DNA of 64,000 nt from Devosia salina (GTDB lineage: Bacteria > Pseudomonadota > Alphaproteobacteria > Rhizobiales > Devosiaceae), in NCBI RefSeq assembly GCF_019504385.1, contig NZ_CP080590.1, positions 600,001 through 664,000 of the forward strand, read 5' to 3'. The notes beneath the pieces were generated by a model that was not told the origin of the DNA, made no database searches, and was given only the letters and a program-made list of their open reading frames with translations. This document shows, piece after piece, positions 41,304 to 50,249 of the stretch. The translations under genes were made by a program, and so were the position numbers. Numbering within the stretch: position 1 is the stretch's first letter; the number at the start of each line of letters is the position of its first letter.

Positions 41304-42794
41304 ATGACAATGGATGCCACCATGGATGCCGCCGCCGTGCCCGAAAGCGCGCCGCACCATCCCGCCAATGCCGCACGCAACAGGCTGGTCATCGCCATCC
41401 TGCTGGTGTCCACCTTCGTGGTGTTTCTCAACGAAACCATCATGAGCGTCGCCATCCCGCATCTGATGAACGATCTCGGTGTGGCCGCCAGCGCCGCCCA
41501 GTGGCTGACCACCGCGTTCCTCCTGACCATGGCCGTGGTGATCCCGATCACCGGCTTCCTGCTGCAGCGGCTCAACACGCGCCCGATCTTCCTGCTGGCG
41601 ATTTCCATCTTCACCGCCGGCACGCTGGTCTGTGCGCTCTCGCCTGGCCTTGAACTGCTGGTCGTGGGCCGCGTCATCCAGGCGGTCGGTACCGCCATCA
41701 TGATGCCGCTGCTGATGACCACGGTGATGACGCTGGTGCCGCCCGAGGCACGCGGCAAGACCATGGGCAATATCTCCATCGTCATGTCGGTGGCTCCGGC
41801 CATCGGCCCGACGATCGGCGGGTTCATCCTCGCCAATTTCGACTGGCGGTTCATGTTCTATTTCACCCTGCCCATCGCTCTTGGTGCGCTGCTGCTGGGC
41901 GCGACCCGCATCCGCAACGTCTCCACCCCGCGCTATGCGCCGCTGGACTATCTGTCCGTGGTGCTCTCGGCGTTGGCCTTTGGCGGGCTGGTCTATGGCC
42001 TGTCCGGGTTCGGCGAGAGCTTTGCCCATCCCGATGAGCCCACTGCCCTTCCGCTCTGGGTGCCGATCGCGGTCGGTGTCGTGGCCATGGCCGTCTTCGT
42101 GTGGCGCCAGCTGGTGCTGCAGCGTGACAACAAGGCGCTGCTCGACCTGCGCGTCTTCCAGTCGCGCAATTACACCGTCTCGGTGACCATGATGCTGGTC
42201 GCCATGATGGCGCTGTTCGGCACGGTGATCCTGCTGCCCATCTACACCCAGAACGTGGTTGGGCTCGATACGCTGCAGACCGGCCTGCTGCTGCTGCCCG
42301 GCGGTCTCATCATGGGCCTGCTCGGCCCGGTGGTCGGGCGTCTGTTCGATCGCGTCGGCCCGACCGTGCTGGCCGTGCCCGGTGCGATCCTGGTCTCGGC
42401 GGTGCTCTGGGCGCTGACCATGGTGGGGCAGGATACCTCGCCCTGGGCGCTGCTGGCCGGTCACGTGGTGCTGAGCGTCGGCCTGGCGCTGATCTTCACA
42501 CCGGTCTTCACCTCGTCCATGGGCTCGGTGCGCATGGAGCTCTATTCGCATGCTTCGGCCGTGCTGGGCTCGATCCAGCAGCTGGCCGGCGCGGCGGGCA
42601 TTGCGCTCTTCATCGCGCTGATGACCATCCGCACTGCGGCCCTGGCTGCCGAAGGCGTGGTACCCGTCGAGGCCCTGGCCGGCGGCATCCGTGCGGCCTT
42701 CCTGGTCGGGGCGATCATCTCGCTCTTTGCCGTGGTCACCGCCTTCTTCATCCGCAAGCCCGAAGGCGGCATGCCGGGACATGGCGGGCACTGA
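41304..42794 (+). CDS. DHA2-type MFS multidrug transporter
   Basis: A 496-residue EmrB/QacA-type drug:proton antiporter with about 14 membrane helices. Motif FLNETIMSVAIPHLMNDL in helix 1, QWLTTAFLLTMAVVIPITGFL, and VVGRVIQAVGTAIMMPLLMTTV with motif C-like SVAPAIGPTIGGFI are typical. No adjacent MFP (EmrA) or TolC gene is seen, so it probably works alone. A strong terminator follows. Confidence 0.93.
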   Translation: MTMDATMDAAAVPESAPHHPANAARNRLVIAILLVSTFVVFLNETIMSVAIPHLMNDLGVAASAAQWLTTAFLLTMAVVIPITGFLLQRLNTRPIFLLAISIFTAGTLVCALSPGLELLVVGRVIQAVGTAIMMPLLMTTVMTLVPPEARGKTMGNISIVMSVAPAIGPTIGGFILANFDWRFMFYFTLPIALGALLLGATRIRNVSTPRYAPLDYLSVVLSALAFGGLVYGLSGFGESFAHPDEPTALPLWVPIAVGVVAMAVFVWRQLVLQRDNKALLDLRVFQSRNYTVSVTMMLVAMMALFGTVILLPIYTQNVVGLDTLQTGLLLLPGGLIMGLLGPVVGRLFDRVGPTVLAVPGAILVSAVLWALTMVGQDTSPWALLAGHVVLSVGLALIFTPVFTSSMGSVRMELYSHASAVLGSIQQLAGAAGIALFIALMTIRTAALAAEGVVPVEALAGGIRAAFLVGAIISLFAVVTAFFIRKPEGGMPGHGGH

Positions 42795-42818
42795 GCCCGT
42801 ACCAGACGCGAAAAGAAA

Positions 42819-42846
42819 AGGCGCCGGAGCAATCCGGCGCCTTTTT
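42819..42846 (+). terminator. Rho-independent terminator after the DHA2 transporter
   Basis: AGGCGCCGG and CCGGCGCCT form a perfect 9-bp stem with a 6-base loop and a run of Ts. It lies 24 bases past the stop and may also slow transcription from moaB on the other strand. Confidence 0.9.
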
Positions 42847-42853
42847 CGTCTCT

Positions 42854-42898
42854 ATCTCATTGTCTGTCGCGCTTTCGAACCGCAAAAACGCTCTATCG
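42854..42898 (+). repeat. dispersed intergenic repeat, copy 2 (overlaps moaB 3' end)
   Basis: ATCTCATTGTCTGTCGCG, CTTTCGAACCGCAAAA and CGCTCTA repeat the block order of the elements at 3402-3460 and 52602-52701, but shorter. It overlaps the last codons of moaB. Confidence 0.6.
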
Positions 42899-43429
42899 CT
42901 CGTCGAGCCGGGGCATCAACTCGACGAAATTGCACGGCTTGTGCCGGTAATCGAGCTGGTGGGTGAGGATGCCTTCCCAGGCATCGCGGCAGGCGCCGCG
43001 CGAGCCGGGCAGACAGAAGACGAAAGTGGTGCCGATCAATCCCGCCGTGGCGCGTGACTGCAGCGACGACGTGCCGACGGTGGTCGCCGAATATTGGTGG
43101 AACAGCACCGAAAAGCCTTCCATGCGCTTGTCGAACAGCGGTTCGATGGCTTCGGGCGTCACGTCGCGGCCGGAAAAGCCGGTGCCGCCTGTTGTGAGGA
43201 TGACATCGACCTTGGGATCGGCGACATAGGCCTGCACGGCCGCGCGGATCAGTTGGATGTCGTCGCGCACCACCTGCCGCTCGAAACATTTGTGGCCATC
43301 GGCCTCCAGCAGCGATTTCAGCAGCGCCCCGCCGGTATCGGTTTCGAGCGTCCGTGTGTCGGACACGGCGATGACGGCAATCGACAGGGGCTTGAACGCC
43401 CGGTCCTCAAATCTTGCCGTCTTGAACAT
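42893..43429 (-). CDS. moaB: molybdenum cofactor biosynthesis protein B
   Basis: A 178-residue MoaB/Mog-type protein that adenylylates molybdopterin, or is a relative that does. IAVIAVSDTRTLETDTGG starts the domain; the MoCF motif ILTTGGTGFSGRDVTPEAIEPL is intact; VFCLPGSRGACRDAW closes it. It overlaps the upstream transporter gene by 23 bases, so the two are coupled. No other moa gene is nearby. Confidence 0.95.
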   Translation of the reverse strand: MFKTARFEDRAFKPLSIAVIAVSDTRTLETDTGGALLKSLLEADGHKCFERQVVRDDIQLIRAAVQAYVADPKVDVILTTGGTGFSGRDVTPEAIEPLFDKRMEGFSVLFHQYSATTVGTSSLQSRATAGLIGTTFVFCLPGSRGACRDAWEGILTHQLDYRHKPCNFVELMPRLDER

Positions 43430-44732
43430 TCTGCCCGTCCTCTGCCGTTTCGATCAATTCGTCCGGTACAGGCGCCTCGCGCTGAACCGGAATATCGTCG
43501 GCATCACTATCAGCGCGCGGATCGAGAACAAAGCTTTCCGGCGTCACCTGCTTGTCGCTCATCGGCTGGAACGGCGCCCGCTCGGCCGCGTCACGGCTCT
43601 TGCGCACGCGCATGCGCAGATAGGCCGTGCCAGCCAGAGCGCCGTGGAAGGTGGCGGTAACCACGAACAGGCCGACCGGATGCCAGGCACCCATGATGAG
43701 GGAGGCGACGGCCGGGCCGATGGCCAGCCCCACGCCGAGGATGAGCAGCATGCCCCCGGCAATCTTGGCGAAGTCGCCATCGCGGGCAAAGTCATTGGCA
43801 TGGGCCACGGCCACGGCATAGATGGGGTTGGCGGCAAAGCCATAGGCGGCAAACAGCACATACATGCCCCAGCCGGCCCCGGGATTGATCAGCGCGGTGA
43901 GCGCGCCGACTACCGCGGCGGTCCCCGACAGCCCGATCAGCACCAGCCTTCGGTCGATGCGGTCCGAGAGCCGTCCGAACGGCACCTGCGCCACGGCACC
44001 GAGAATGGCGGCCACGGCGAACAGCAAGGCAATGCCGCTCGCATCCAGACCCTGCTCATAGCCATAGACCGGCGCCAGCGTGCCGAAGGCGCCATTGGCC
44101 ATGCCGCAGGAAAAGGCCGCAATCGCTGCCACCGGCGAAGTGCGATAGAGCAGCTTGAGATCGAGCCGCGCCGATTGCAGCGGCTTGGGCTGTGGGCTGG
44201 AAGTGAGGGCCGTGGGCAGCACCGCGCAGATGAAGCTGATGGCGCCGATGACAAACGGCAAATAACCGGCGGTGCCGGTCACCGACATGGCGATCTGCCC
44301 CAGCGTCGAAGCGGCCATGTTGATGGTCACATAGATCGAAAAGATCGTGCCGCGGCTGCGATTGTCGGCCACCTCGTTGAGCCAGCTCTCCACGATCATC
44401 GCCGCGCCGGCAAAGCAGAAGCCGGAAAGCGCGCGCAGCATGATCCAGCCGATATCGTTGATCCACAGGAGATTGAGGAGAATGGTGACGGTCCCGATGG
44501 CGGCCATGACCGAATAGGCGCGGATATGGCCCACCTTGCGCACGATCAACGGCACGAACAGCGAGCCGGCCACGAAGCCCACGGACCAGCCCGTGCCGAT
44601 CAGGCCCAGCGCCAGGAGCGAGAACTCCTCCTCGGCGCCGCGCACCGAGAGCAGCAGCCCCTGCAGGCCGCCGCCGAACATGAGCAGGGCAGACCCCAGG
44701 AACAGGGCATAGATCTTGATGACGGAAGCCAT
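43407..44732 (-). CDS. MFS transporter (YcaD-like)
   Basis: A 441-residue transporter with about 12 membrane helices, of the YcaD/UMF type. Family parts: YALFLGSALLMFGGGLQGLLL, GTGWSVGFVAGSLFVP, and the central VPFGRLSDRIDRR loop. The last 70 residues are an acidic cytoplasmic tail (DPRADSDADD). Substrate is unknown. Its 3' end overlaps moaB by 23 bases. Confidence 0.88.
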   Translation of the reverse strand: MASVIKIYALFLGSALLMFGGGLQGLLLSVRGAEEEFSLLALGLIGTGWSVGFVAGSLFVPLIVRKVGHIRAYSVMAAIGTVTILLNLLWINDIGWIMLRALSGFCFAGAAMIVESWLNEVADNRSRGTIFSIYVTINMAASTLGQIAMSVTGTAGYLPFVIGAISFICAVLPTALTSSPQPKPLQSARLDLKLLYRTSPVAAIAAFSCGMANGAFGTLAPVYGYEQGLDASGIALLFAVAAILGAVAQVPFGRLSDRIDRRLVLIGLSGTAAVVGALTALINPGAGWGMYVLFAAYGFAANPIYAVAVAHANDFARDGDFAKIAGGMLLILGVGLAIGPAVASLIMGAWHPVGLFVVTATFHGALAGTAYLRMRVRKSRDAAERAPFQPMSDKQVTPESFVLDPRADSDADDIPVQREAPVPDELIETAEDGQNVQDGKI

Positions 44733-44829
44733 GACGCTTTGGGCCTTCGCTGATGGTCGAAACGTTGCAAATCACTCGAACGCGACCATAGCGCGTGGGG
44801 TTGCTTAGGAAAGCCCCCATCGGTCCCGC

Positions 44830-45645
44830 TCAGCCCAGGCCCAGCGCGCCGATCCTGGCCTTGAAGCTCAGAAGGTCCTTCCACGCCTGCTGCTTGGCGG
44901 GCGGATTACGCAGCAGATAGGCCGGATGCAGCGTGGGCAGGGCGGGCACCTGGTGTGAGCCGATGGTCACGTCCTGCCACTTGCCGCGCATCTTGATGAT
45001 GCCATTGGTGGTCTTGAACACGGTCTGCATGGCCGGGCCGCCCAGGGTCATCACCAGCCTGGGCGCCACCAGTTCCACCTGCCGGTTGAGGAAGGGCAGG
45101 CACAATTCCATTTCCTCGGGCGTCGGCGTGCGATTGCCCGGCGGCCGCCAGGGCACGGTATTGACGATATAGACCGAGTTGCGATCGAGCCCGATGGCGC
45201 CCAGCATGCGGTCGAGCAATTGCCCCGAGCGCCCGACAAAGGGCTTGCCCTGCCGGTCCTCCTCGGCCCCCGGCGCCTCGCCGATCAGCATGATTTTCGC
45301 CTCGGGGTTGCCGTCGGCAAAGACCAGTTGCGTCGCCCGGAACTTCAGCCCGCAACCATCGTAGTTTTCGAGGATGCCGCGCAATTGTTCGAGCGATTGC
45401 GCCGTGGCCGCCAATTGCCGGGCCTCGCTCGGGTCGCCGCCAATGGGGCCGGGCGACTGCGCCAAGGGTGCTGCCGGGGCCGGTTGCGCACCCGCGGTCG
45501 GGCGCGGCATGGCAGTCGGGGCAGGGGGCTTTTGCGCAAAGCGATCGACCGGCTCGTCGACCACGGCCAGATCCACCCCGGCGGCGCGATACCAGTCGAG
45601 CACCGAGAGCAGTTCGGCATTGTTGAGCGGGCGATCTTGAGACAT
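44830..45645 (-). CDS. uracil-DNA glycosylase, family 4-like
   Basis: A 271-residue uracil-DNA glycosylase-like protein. Motif 1 is GEAPGAEEDRQGKPFVGRSG and motif 2 is LHPAYLLRNP, as in family 4. The first 90 residues are a Pro/Ala-rich, probably flexible extension. Of the four Fe-S cysteines known in family 4, only C98 and C182 align; the other two positions are Y95 and W166 (VPWRPPGNRTP). The enzyme may not carry the cluster. It is divergent from the ETF-QO gene. Confidence 0.88.
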   Translation of the reverse strand: MSQDRPLNNAELLSVLDWYRAAGVDLAVVDEPVDRFAQKPPAPTAMPRPTAGAQPAPAAPLAQSPGPIGGDPSEARQLAATAQSLEQLRGILENYDGCGLKFRATQLVFADGNPEAKIMLIGEAPGAEEDRQGKPFVGRSGQLLDRMLGAIGLDRNSVYIVNTVPWRPPGNRTPTPEEMELCLPFLNRQVELVAPRLVMTLGGPAMQTVFKTTNGIIKMRGKWQDVTIGSHQVPALPTLHPAYLLRNPPAKQQAWKDLLSFKARIGALGLG

Positions 45646-45722
45646 CGGCCCCGTTATGTCACACCCCGTCCAAGGCGACCAGTCGCCGGGCCCAACAGCT
45701 TTGCCCCAAAGGTAGCTTATCC

Positions 45723-47375
45723 ATGGCAGATGCCGGTGATCGCGAAACGCTCTCTACCGATGTGCTGATTGTCGGCGCCGGTCCCTCGGGCCTGGCGGCC
45801 GCCATCCGGCTCAAGCAGCGCCATCCCGAGATTGCCGTGACCGTAGTGGAAAAGGCGGCCGAAGTCGGCGGCCATATTCTCTCCGGGGCGGTGATGGACC
45901 CGGTGGGGCTCGAAGCCCTCATCCCCGACTGGCGTCTCAAGGGGGCGCCCGTTGGCCCCAATGTCACCCGCGACACCTATCATTTCCTCACCGCCAAAGG
46001 CGATTTTGCCTTCCCCCATGTGCTGGTGCCGCCGCAGATGCGCACCAGGGACGGTTTGATCGTCAGTCTTGGCGACCTCGTGCGCTGGCTGGGCGAACAG
46101 GCGGCCGAACTGGGCGTCGACATCTTCCCCATGACGGCGGCCGTCGATGTGCTGCGCTCGGGCGATGGCCCGGTGCGCGGCATTATCACCGGCGATCTTG
46201 GCCTCGACGCGGCGGGGAAACCGAAACCCGGCCACGCTCAGGGCATTGCGCTCGAAGCCAAATATACCCTGATTGCCGAAGGCGCACGCGGTTCACTGGC
46301 CAAGCAGATCATCGGGGATTTTGCGCTGGACAAGCATGCCAGCCCGCAGAAATTCGGCCTCGGTATCAAGGAAGTCTGGGAAATTCCCGCCGAGCGGCAC
46401 CAGCCCGGCAAGGTCGACCACTATCTCGGCTTCCCGCTCGACAATGCCACCGGCGGCGGGGGCTTTGCCTATCACGCCCAGGACCGCAAGCTCTATCTGG
46501 GCCTGGTCGTCCATCTCGACTATGCCGACCCGACACTGTCGCCCTTCGACGAGTTCCAGCGCTTCAAGACCCATCCCGCCATTGCCCCACTGCTCGACGG
46601 CGCCACCCGCCTCAGCTATGGCGCGCGATCGCTGACGGCAGGTGGCCTCCAGGCCATTCCGGACCTCGCCTTTGCCGGGGGCGGACTGATCGGCTGCGCC
46701 GCCGGTTTCATGAATGCCCCGCGTTTGAAGGCCATTCACAACGCCATTCTGTCCGGCATCGGCGCCGCCGACGCGGTGGGCGAGGCCGTGGCTGCCGGGC
46801 GGCAGCACGATCGCATCGACGATCTCGGCCATCACATCCTCTCGACCGGCATCGAGAAGGAACTGCGCGGCGTGCGCAACCTCAAGCCGCTATGGAGCCG
46901 GTTCGGCACGCTTGCAGGGGCTTTCCTTGGCGGTGTCGACATGTGGTGCCAGACGGTCCTGCGGTTCTCGCCTTTCGGCACCCAGAGCTGGTCCACACCC
47001 GACGCGGCCAGGCTCAGGCCGATTGCCGAGGTGAGGCCGCGCCACTATGCCCGACCCGACGGCAAGACCACTTTCGATCGCGCCGCCTCGGTGTTTCTCG
47101 CCAATCTGGCGCATGACGAGGATCAGCCGGTGCATCTCAAGCTGGCCGATCCGTCGGTCCCGGTCCGCGAAAACCTGCCCCGCTTCGGCGAGCCGGCGCC
47201 GCTCTATTGTCCGGCCGGTGTCTATGAACTGGCCGAGGAGGGCGGCGCACCGGTATTCCGCATTCACGCGGCCAATTGCGTGCACTGCAAGACCTGCGAC
47301 ATCAAGGACCCGGCCCGCAACATCACCTGGGTTCCGCCAGAGGGTGGCAGCGGTCCCAACTACAGCGGAATGTGA
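45723..47375 (+). CDS. electron transfer flavoprotein-ubiquinone oxidoreductase
   Basis: A 550-residue ETF-QO that passes electrons from ETF (fatty acid and amino acid oxidation) to ubiquinone at the membrane. FAD motif VLIVGAGPSGLAAAIRL is near residue 15; GGHILSGAVMDP and QKFGLGIKEVWEI are family runs; the 4Fe-4S cluster uses LYCPAGVYE and CVHCKTCDIKDP. The start is ATG 45723. The etfAB genes are not in the window. Confidence 0.97.
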   Translation: MADAGDRETLSTDVLIVGAGPSGLAAAIRLKQRHPEIAVTVVEKAAEVGGHILSGAVMDPVGLEALIPDWRLKGAPVGPNVTRDTYHFLTAKGDFAFPHVLVPPQMRTRDGLIVSLGDLVRWLGEQAAELGVDIFPMTAAVDVLRSGDGPVRGIITGDLGLDAAGKPKPGHAQGIALEAKYTLIAEGARGSLAKQIIGDFALDKHASPQKFGLGIKEVWEIPAERHQPGKVDHYLGFPLDNATGGGGFAYHAQDRKLYLGLVVHLDYADPTLSPFDEFQRFKTHPAIAPLLDGATRLSYGARSLTAGGLQAIPDLAFAGGGLIGCAAGFMNAPRLKAIHNAILSGIGAADAVGEAVAAGRQHDRIDDLGHHILSTGIEKELRGVRNLKPLWSRFGTLAGAFLGGVDMWCQTVLRFSPFGTQSWSTPDAARLRPIAEVRPRHYARPDGKTTFDRAASVFLANLAHDEDQPVHLKLADPSVPVRENLPRFGEPAPLYCPAGVYELAEEGGAPVFRIHAANCVHCKTCDIKDPARNITWVPPEGGSGPNYSGM

Positions 47376-47472
47376 CCCGCCCAATTCATGCCCGGCCTTG
47401 CGGCGCAGTCGCAAAACGGACAATCTTTGCGCCCAAACGCTGCCGGCAACGGCAAAGGGAGACTTTGAGCAC

Positions 47473-49206
47473 GTGATCCTGCTTTCCAATCGACGGGCAT
47501 GGCGCCTGACCATGGCTGCCCTGCTTGCCCTGATGGCCACTCCCCTGGCGGCCCAGACCAATGCCAGCCTTGCGGTGCAGCAGGCGGCCCAGGACATGCT
47601 CAAGCTGTTCCGTCCCAGTGCCACCGGCGCCTATATGGCCGGCCAGCAGGCGCTCAAGGACCTGCGGACCGACGAAGCCGCCCGCTATTTTTCCGATGCG
47701 GCGCAGGCCGATTGGGACAACCCGATCCTGATTGAGCGTGCCTTCGTGGCCCTGGCCACCGACGGGCAGATCGGCAAGGCCGCCTCGACCGCCCGGCGCA
47801 TGCTCGAGCTGGATTCGCGCAATGAGCTGGCCGAGCTGGTCGTGGCCACCGAAGCGCTCAAGGAACGCCGCTACGGCGCCGCCATCCGGCAGCTCGGCGA
47901 AATCTCCCAGGACAGCTTCAGTGGCATCACCGCGGGCATCCTGCGCGCCTGGGCGCTGGTGGGCGACAATCGCGGCGACGAGGCGCAGGCGCTCATGGAG
48001 CAGCTTGGCGCCAATGGCCTCGAGGACTTCCTCGTGTTCCACCGGGCACTGATGGCCGAGGCCGCGGGCAACACCGACCTGGCGCTCGAACTGGCCGCCC
48101 GCGCCTTCGAGGCCGAGCCCTATGTCGCGCGCATGGCCGAAGTCTATGCCCGCATGCTGGCCAATGACGGGCAGTTCGACGCGGCCCGGGACGTGCTCGA
48201 GACCTTCGAGGCCGAAGGTCTCAGCCATCCCATCATTCAGGTCGTGCGCGAGGCCGTCGAGGCCGGCCGCCGCCCGGGTGTGTTTGCTGCCAATGTGCAG
48301 ATCGGCGCCGCCGAGATGTTCCACGGCATCGGTGTCGCCCTCTCGCGTGACGGCAGTTCGGACCTGGCCCTGGTCTTCCTCCGGCTCGGCGTCTATCTCG
48401 ATCCCGGCGCCGATGTCATCGCCATGTCCCTTGGGGAACTGCTGGACAATGCCGGGCAGCACGAGGCCGCCAATGGCATCTACGACGCCATCCCCGTCAA
48501 TTCGGCGCTCAAGCCCATGGCCGTGGTGCGGATCGCGCAGAACCTCGATGCCACCGGCGACCGCGCAGAGGCCATTCGCCGCCTGCGCAATATCGTGGCC
48601 ACCCGGCCCGACGACCTCGATGCCGTGTCGGTGCTCGGCGACCTGCTGCGCTATGACGAAGACTATCTTGGCGCGGCCGACGCCTATGGCAAGGCGCTGG
48701 AAATTTCGGGTGGCGAGTCCCCCGCCGACTGGCGCTTCTATTATGTGCGCGGCATTGCCTATGAGCGGGCCAAGGAATGGCCCAAGGCGGAAGCGGATTT
48801 CCTCAAGGCGCTCAAGCTCAATCCCGACCAGCCGCAGGTGCTCAACTATCTGGGCTATAGCTGGATCGACCAGGACATGCATCTCGAAGAGGCGCTCGGC
48901 ATGATCGAGAAGGCCGTCGAGGCGCAGCCCCAGGACGGCTACATCATCGACTCCCTCGGTTGGGCCTTCTACAAGCTCGGCCGCATGGAAGAGGCGGTCG
49001 AGACGCTGGAACGCGCCGTCATGCTGCTGCCCAACGATCCCGAGATCAACGATCATCTCGGCGACGCTTACTGGAAGGCCGGGCGCAAGCTGGAAGCGCG
49101 CTTCCAGTGGAACATCGCCCGCTCGGTGGACACCGACGGCAATGTTGCCGAACGGGTCGCGCCCAAGCTCGCCGAAGGGCTGACGCCGGCGACCGAGACC
49201 CAGTAA
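47473..49206 (+). CDS. exported TPR repeat protein
   Basis: A 577-residue protein made mainly of tetratricopeptide repeats. A signal peptide (LTMAALLALMATPLAAQ) is preceded by the basic stretch RRAWR. Clear repeats include AADAYGKALEISGGE, AEADFLKALKLNPDQPQVLNYLGYSWIDQ and AVETLERAVMLLPNDPEINDHLGDAYWKAG. TPR proteins scaffold complexes. I start at GTG 47473; an ATG at 47512 would shorten the N-region. It is eight bases upstream of ispE, a conserved pairing. Confidence 0.9.
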   Translation: MILLSNRRAWRLTMAALLALMATPLAAQTNASLAVQQAAQDMLKLFRPSATGAYMAGQQALKDLRTDEAARYFSDAAQADWDNPILIERAFVALATDGQIGKAASTARRMLELDSRNELAELVVATEALKERRYGAAIRQLGEISQDSFSGITAGILRAWALVGDNRGDEAQALMEQLGANGLEDFLVFHRALMAEAAGNTDLALELAARAFEAEPYVARMAEVYARMLANDGQFDAARDVLETFEAEGLSHPIIQVVREAVEAGRRPGVFAANVQIGAAEMFHGIGVALSRDGSSDLALVFLRLGVYLDPGADVIAMSLGELLDNAGQHEAANGIYDAIPVNSALKPMAVVRIAQNLDATGDRAEAIRRLRNIVATRPDDLDAVSVLGDLLRYDEDYLGAADAYGKALEISGGESPADWRFYYVRGIAYERAKEWPKAEADFLKALKLNPDQPQVLNYLGYSWIDQDMHLEEALGMIEKAVEAQPQDGYIIDSLGWAFYKLGRMEEAVETLERAVMLLPNDPEINDHLGDAYWKAGRKLEARFQWNIARSVDTDGNVAERVAPKLAEGLTPATETQ

Positions 49207-49213
49207 ACCGGGC

Positions 49214-50104
49214 ATGGGCGAGACCATCACCCAAACGGCACCGGCCAAGATCAACCTCGCGCTGCATGTGACCCATCGGCGCGAGGACGGCTATCACGAC
49301 CTCGAAAGCCTGATCGTCTTTGCCCATGTCAGCGATGACCTCGAGGCCGAGACTGCCGATGATGACAGCCTGACCATTTCCGGCCCGTTCTCGGACGGGC
49401 TGGGAGCGGGACCAAGCAATCTCGTCCTGCGTGCCGTGGCGGCGTTCCGCGATCGCTGGCCCGCGCTTTCCCCGCGCGGCCTGAAACTGCACCTGGTCAA
49501 GAACCTGCCCGTCGCGGCGGGTATTGGCGGTGGCTCGGCAGACGCGGCCGCGGCGCTGCGGATCATGGCGGCGCTGGCGCCCGAACCCGTACCGGTGCCC
49601 GATCTGGCCGACCTCGCTGCCGGGCTGGGCGCCGATGTGCCGGCCTGCCTGCTGTCGCGGCCCTTGGTGGCCCGAGGCGTCGGCGAAATCCTTTCGCCGC
49701 TCCCAGAGTTTCCGCAGCTCTACGTGACCCTGGTCAATCCCAAGGTGCCGGTTGCCACCGCCGACGTGTTCCGGCGCCTGCGCGCCCACGACAATTATCC
49801 CCTGCCGGCGCTGCCGTCACCGCTGACGCGACCCGCCCAGCTTGGCCTGTGGCTCAGCGAAACGCGCAACGACCTGCAGCCCCCCGCGGTGAAGCTCGTG
49901 CCCGAGATCGGGCTGCTGGTCGAGGAACTGGCGGAGACGCAGGGATGCATGCTGGCCCGCATGTCCGGCTCGGGCGCCACCGTCTTTGGCCTGTTCGGCT
50001 CCGAAGGTCAGGCCCATGAGGCCGCAAACCAGCTGCGTCGACTCCATCCCGACCATTGGGCCGCCGCCGCGCCGCTCCTGCTGCCCACCGTCGGCGCCCA
50101 CTGA
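49214..50104 (+). CDS. ispE: 4-diphosphocytidyl-2-C-methyl-D-erythritol kinase
   Basis: A 296-residue GHMP kinase of the MEP isoprenoid pathway. TAPAKINLALHVTHRREDGYHDLESLIVF opens it; the ATP-binding motif is NLPVAAGIGGGSADAAAALR; the third motif is ARMSGSGATVFGLF. It provides precursors for ubiquinone and carotenoids. The polyprenyl diphosphate synthase in the same pathway lies at 52702-53721. Confidence 0.97.
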   Translation: MGETITQTAPAKINLALHVTHRREDGYHDLESLIVFAHVSDDLEAETADDDSLTISGPFSDGLGAGPSNLVLRAVAAFRDRWPALSPRGLKLHLVKNLPVAAGIGGGSADAAAALRIMAALAPEPVPVPDLADLAAGLGADVPACLLSRPLVARGVGEILSPLPEFPQLYVTLVNPKVPVATADVFRRLRAHDNYPLPALPSPLTRPAQLGLWLSETRNDLQPPAVKLVPEIGLLVEELAETQGCMLARMSGSGATVFGLFGSEGQAHEAANQLRRLHPDHWAAAAPLLLPTVGAH

Positions 50105-50113
50105 ACTGTGGAA

Positions 50114-50134
50114 AATGTGGCCGTCGGCCACATT
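50114..50134 (+). terminator. hairpin after ispE
   Basis: AATGTGGCC and GGCCACATT form a perfect 9-bp stem with a GTC loop, ten bases past the ispE stop. No T-tract follows, so it may be a Rho-assisted end or an mRNA-stability element. Confidence 0.5.
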
Positions 50135-50167
50135 CAGGACGGATTCTGTCTCTACCCCGTTCGGCCA

Positions 50168-50190
50168 TTAAGTGCTGGGGGCGCACTTAA
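50168..50190. promoter_or_regulatory. perfect inverted repeat upstream of the S8 autotransporter
   Basis: TTAAGTGC, seven bases, GCACTTAA: exact 8-bp arms centred about 70 bases upstream of the chosen start. The shape and spacing fit a dimeric regulator's operator. It overlaps a possible GTG start at 50172, which argues against that start being used. Confidence 0.6.
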
Positions 50191-50249
50191 CTGGAAATTT
50201 TCAGGGCTGTTTTCACCGCGTCTGCCCTGACCTTGCGGACCCTGACGAC

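Noticed and set aside
41139..42791. A 550-codon minus-strand frame opposite the DHA2 transporter
   Set aside because: Charged, Gln/His/Arg/Asp-rich translation typical of reading membrane helices backwards.
47386..49254. A 622-codon minus-strand frame opposite the TPR gene
   Set aside because: Reverse reading of TPR repeats; no start signal or motif.
50172..50249. GTG at 50172 as the start of the S8 protease
   Set aside because: It lies inside a perfect inverted repeat and would put more than 30 residues with acidic groups before the lipoprotein signal segment.
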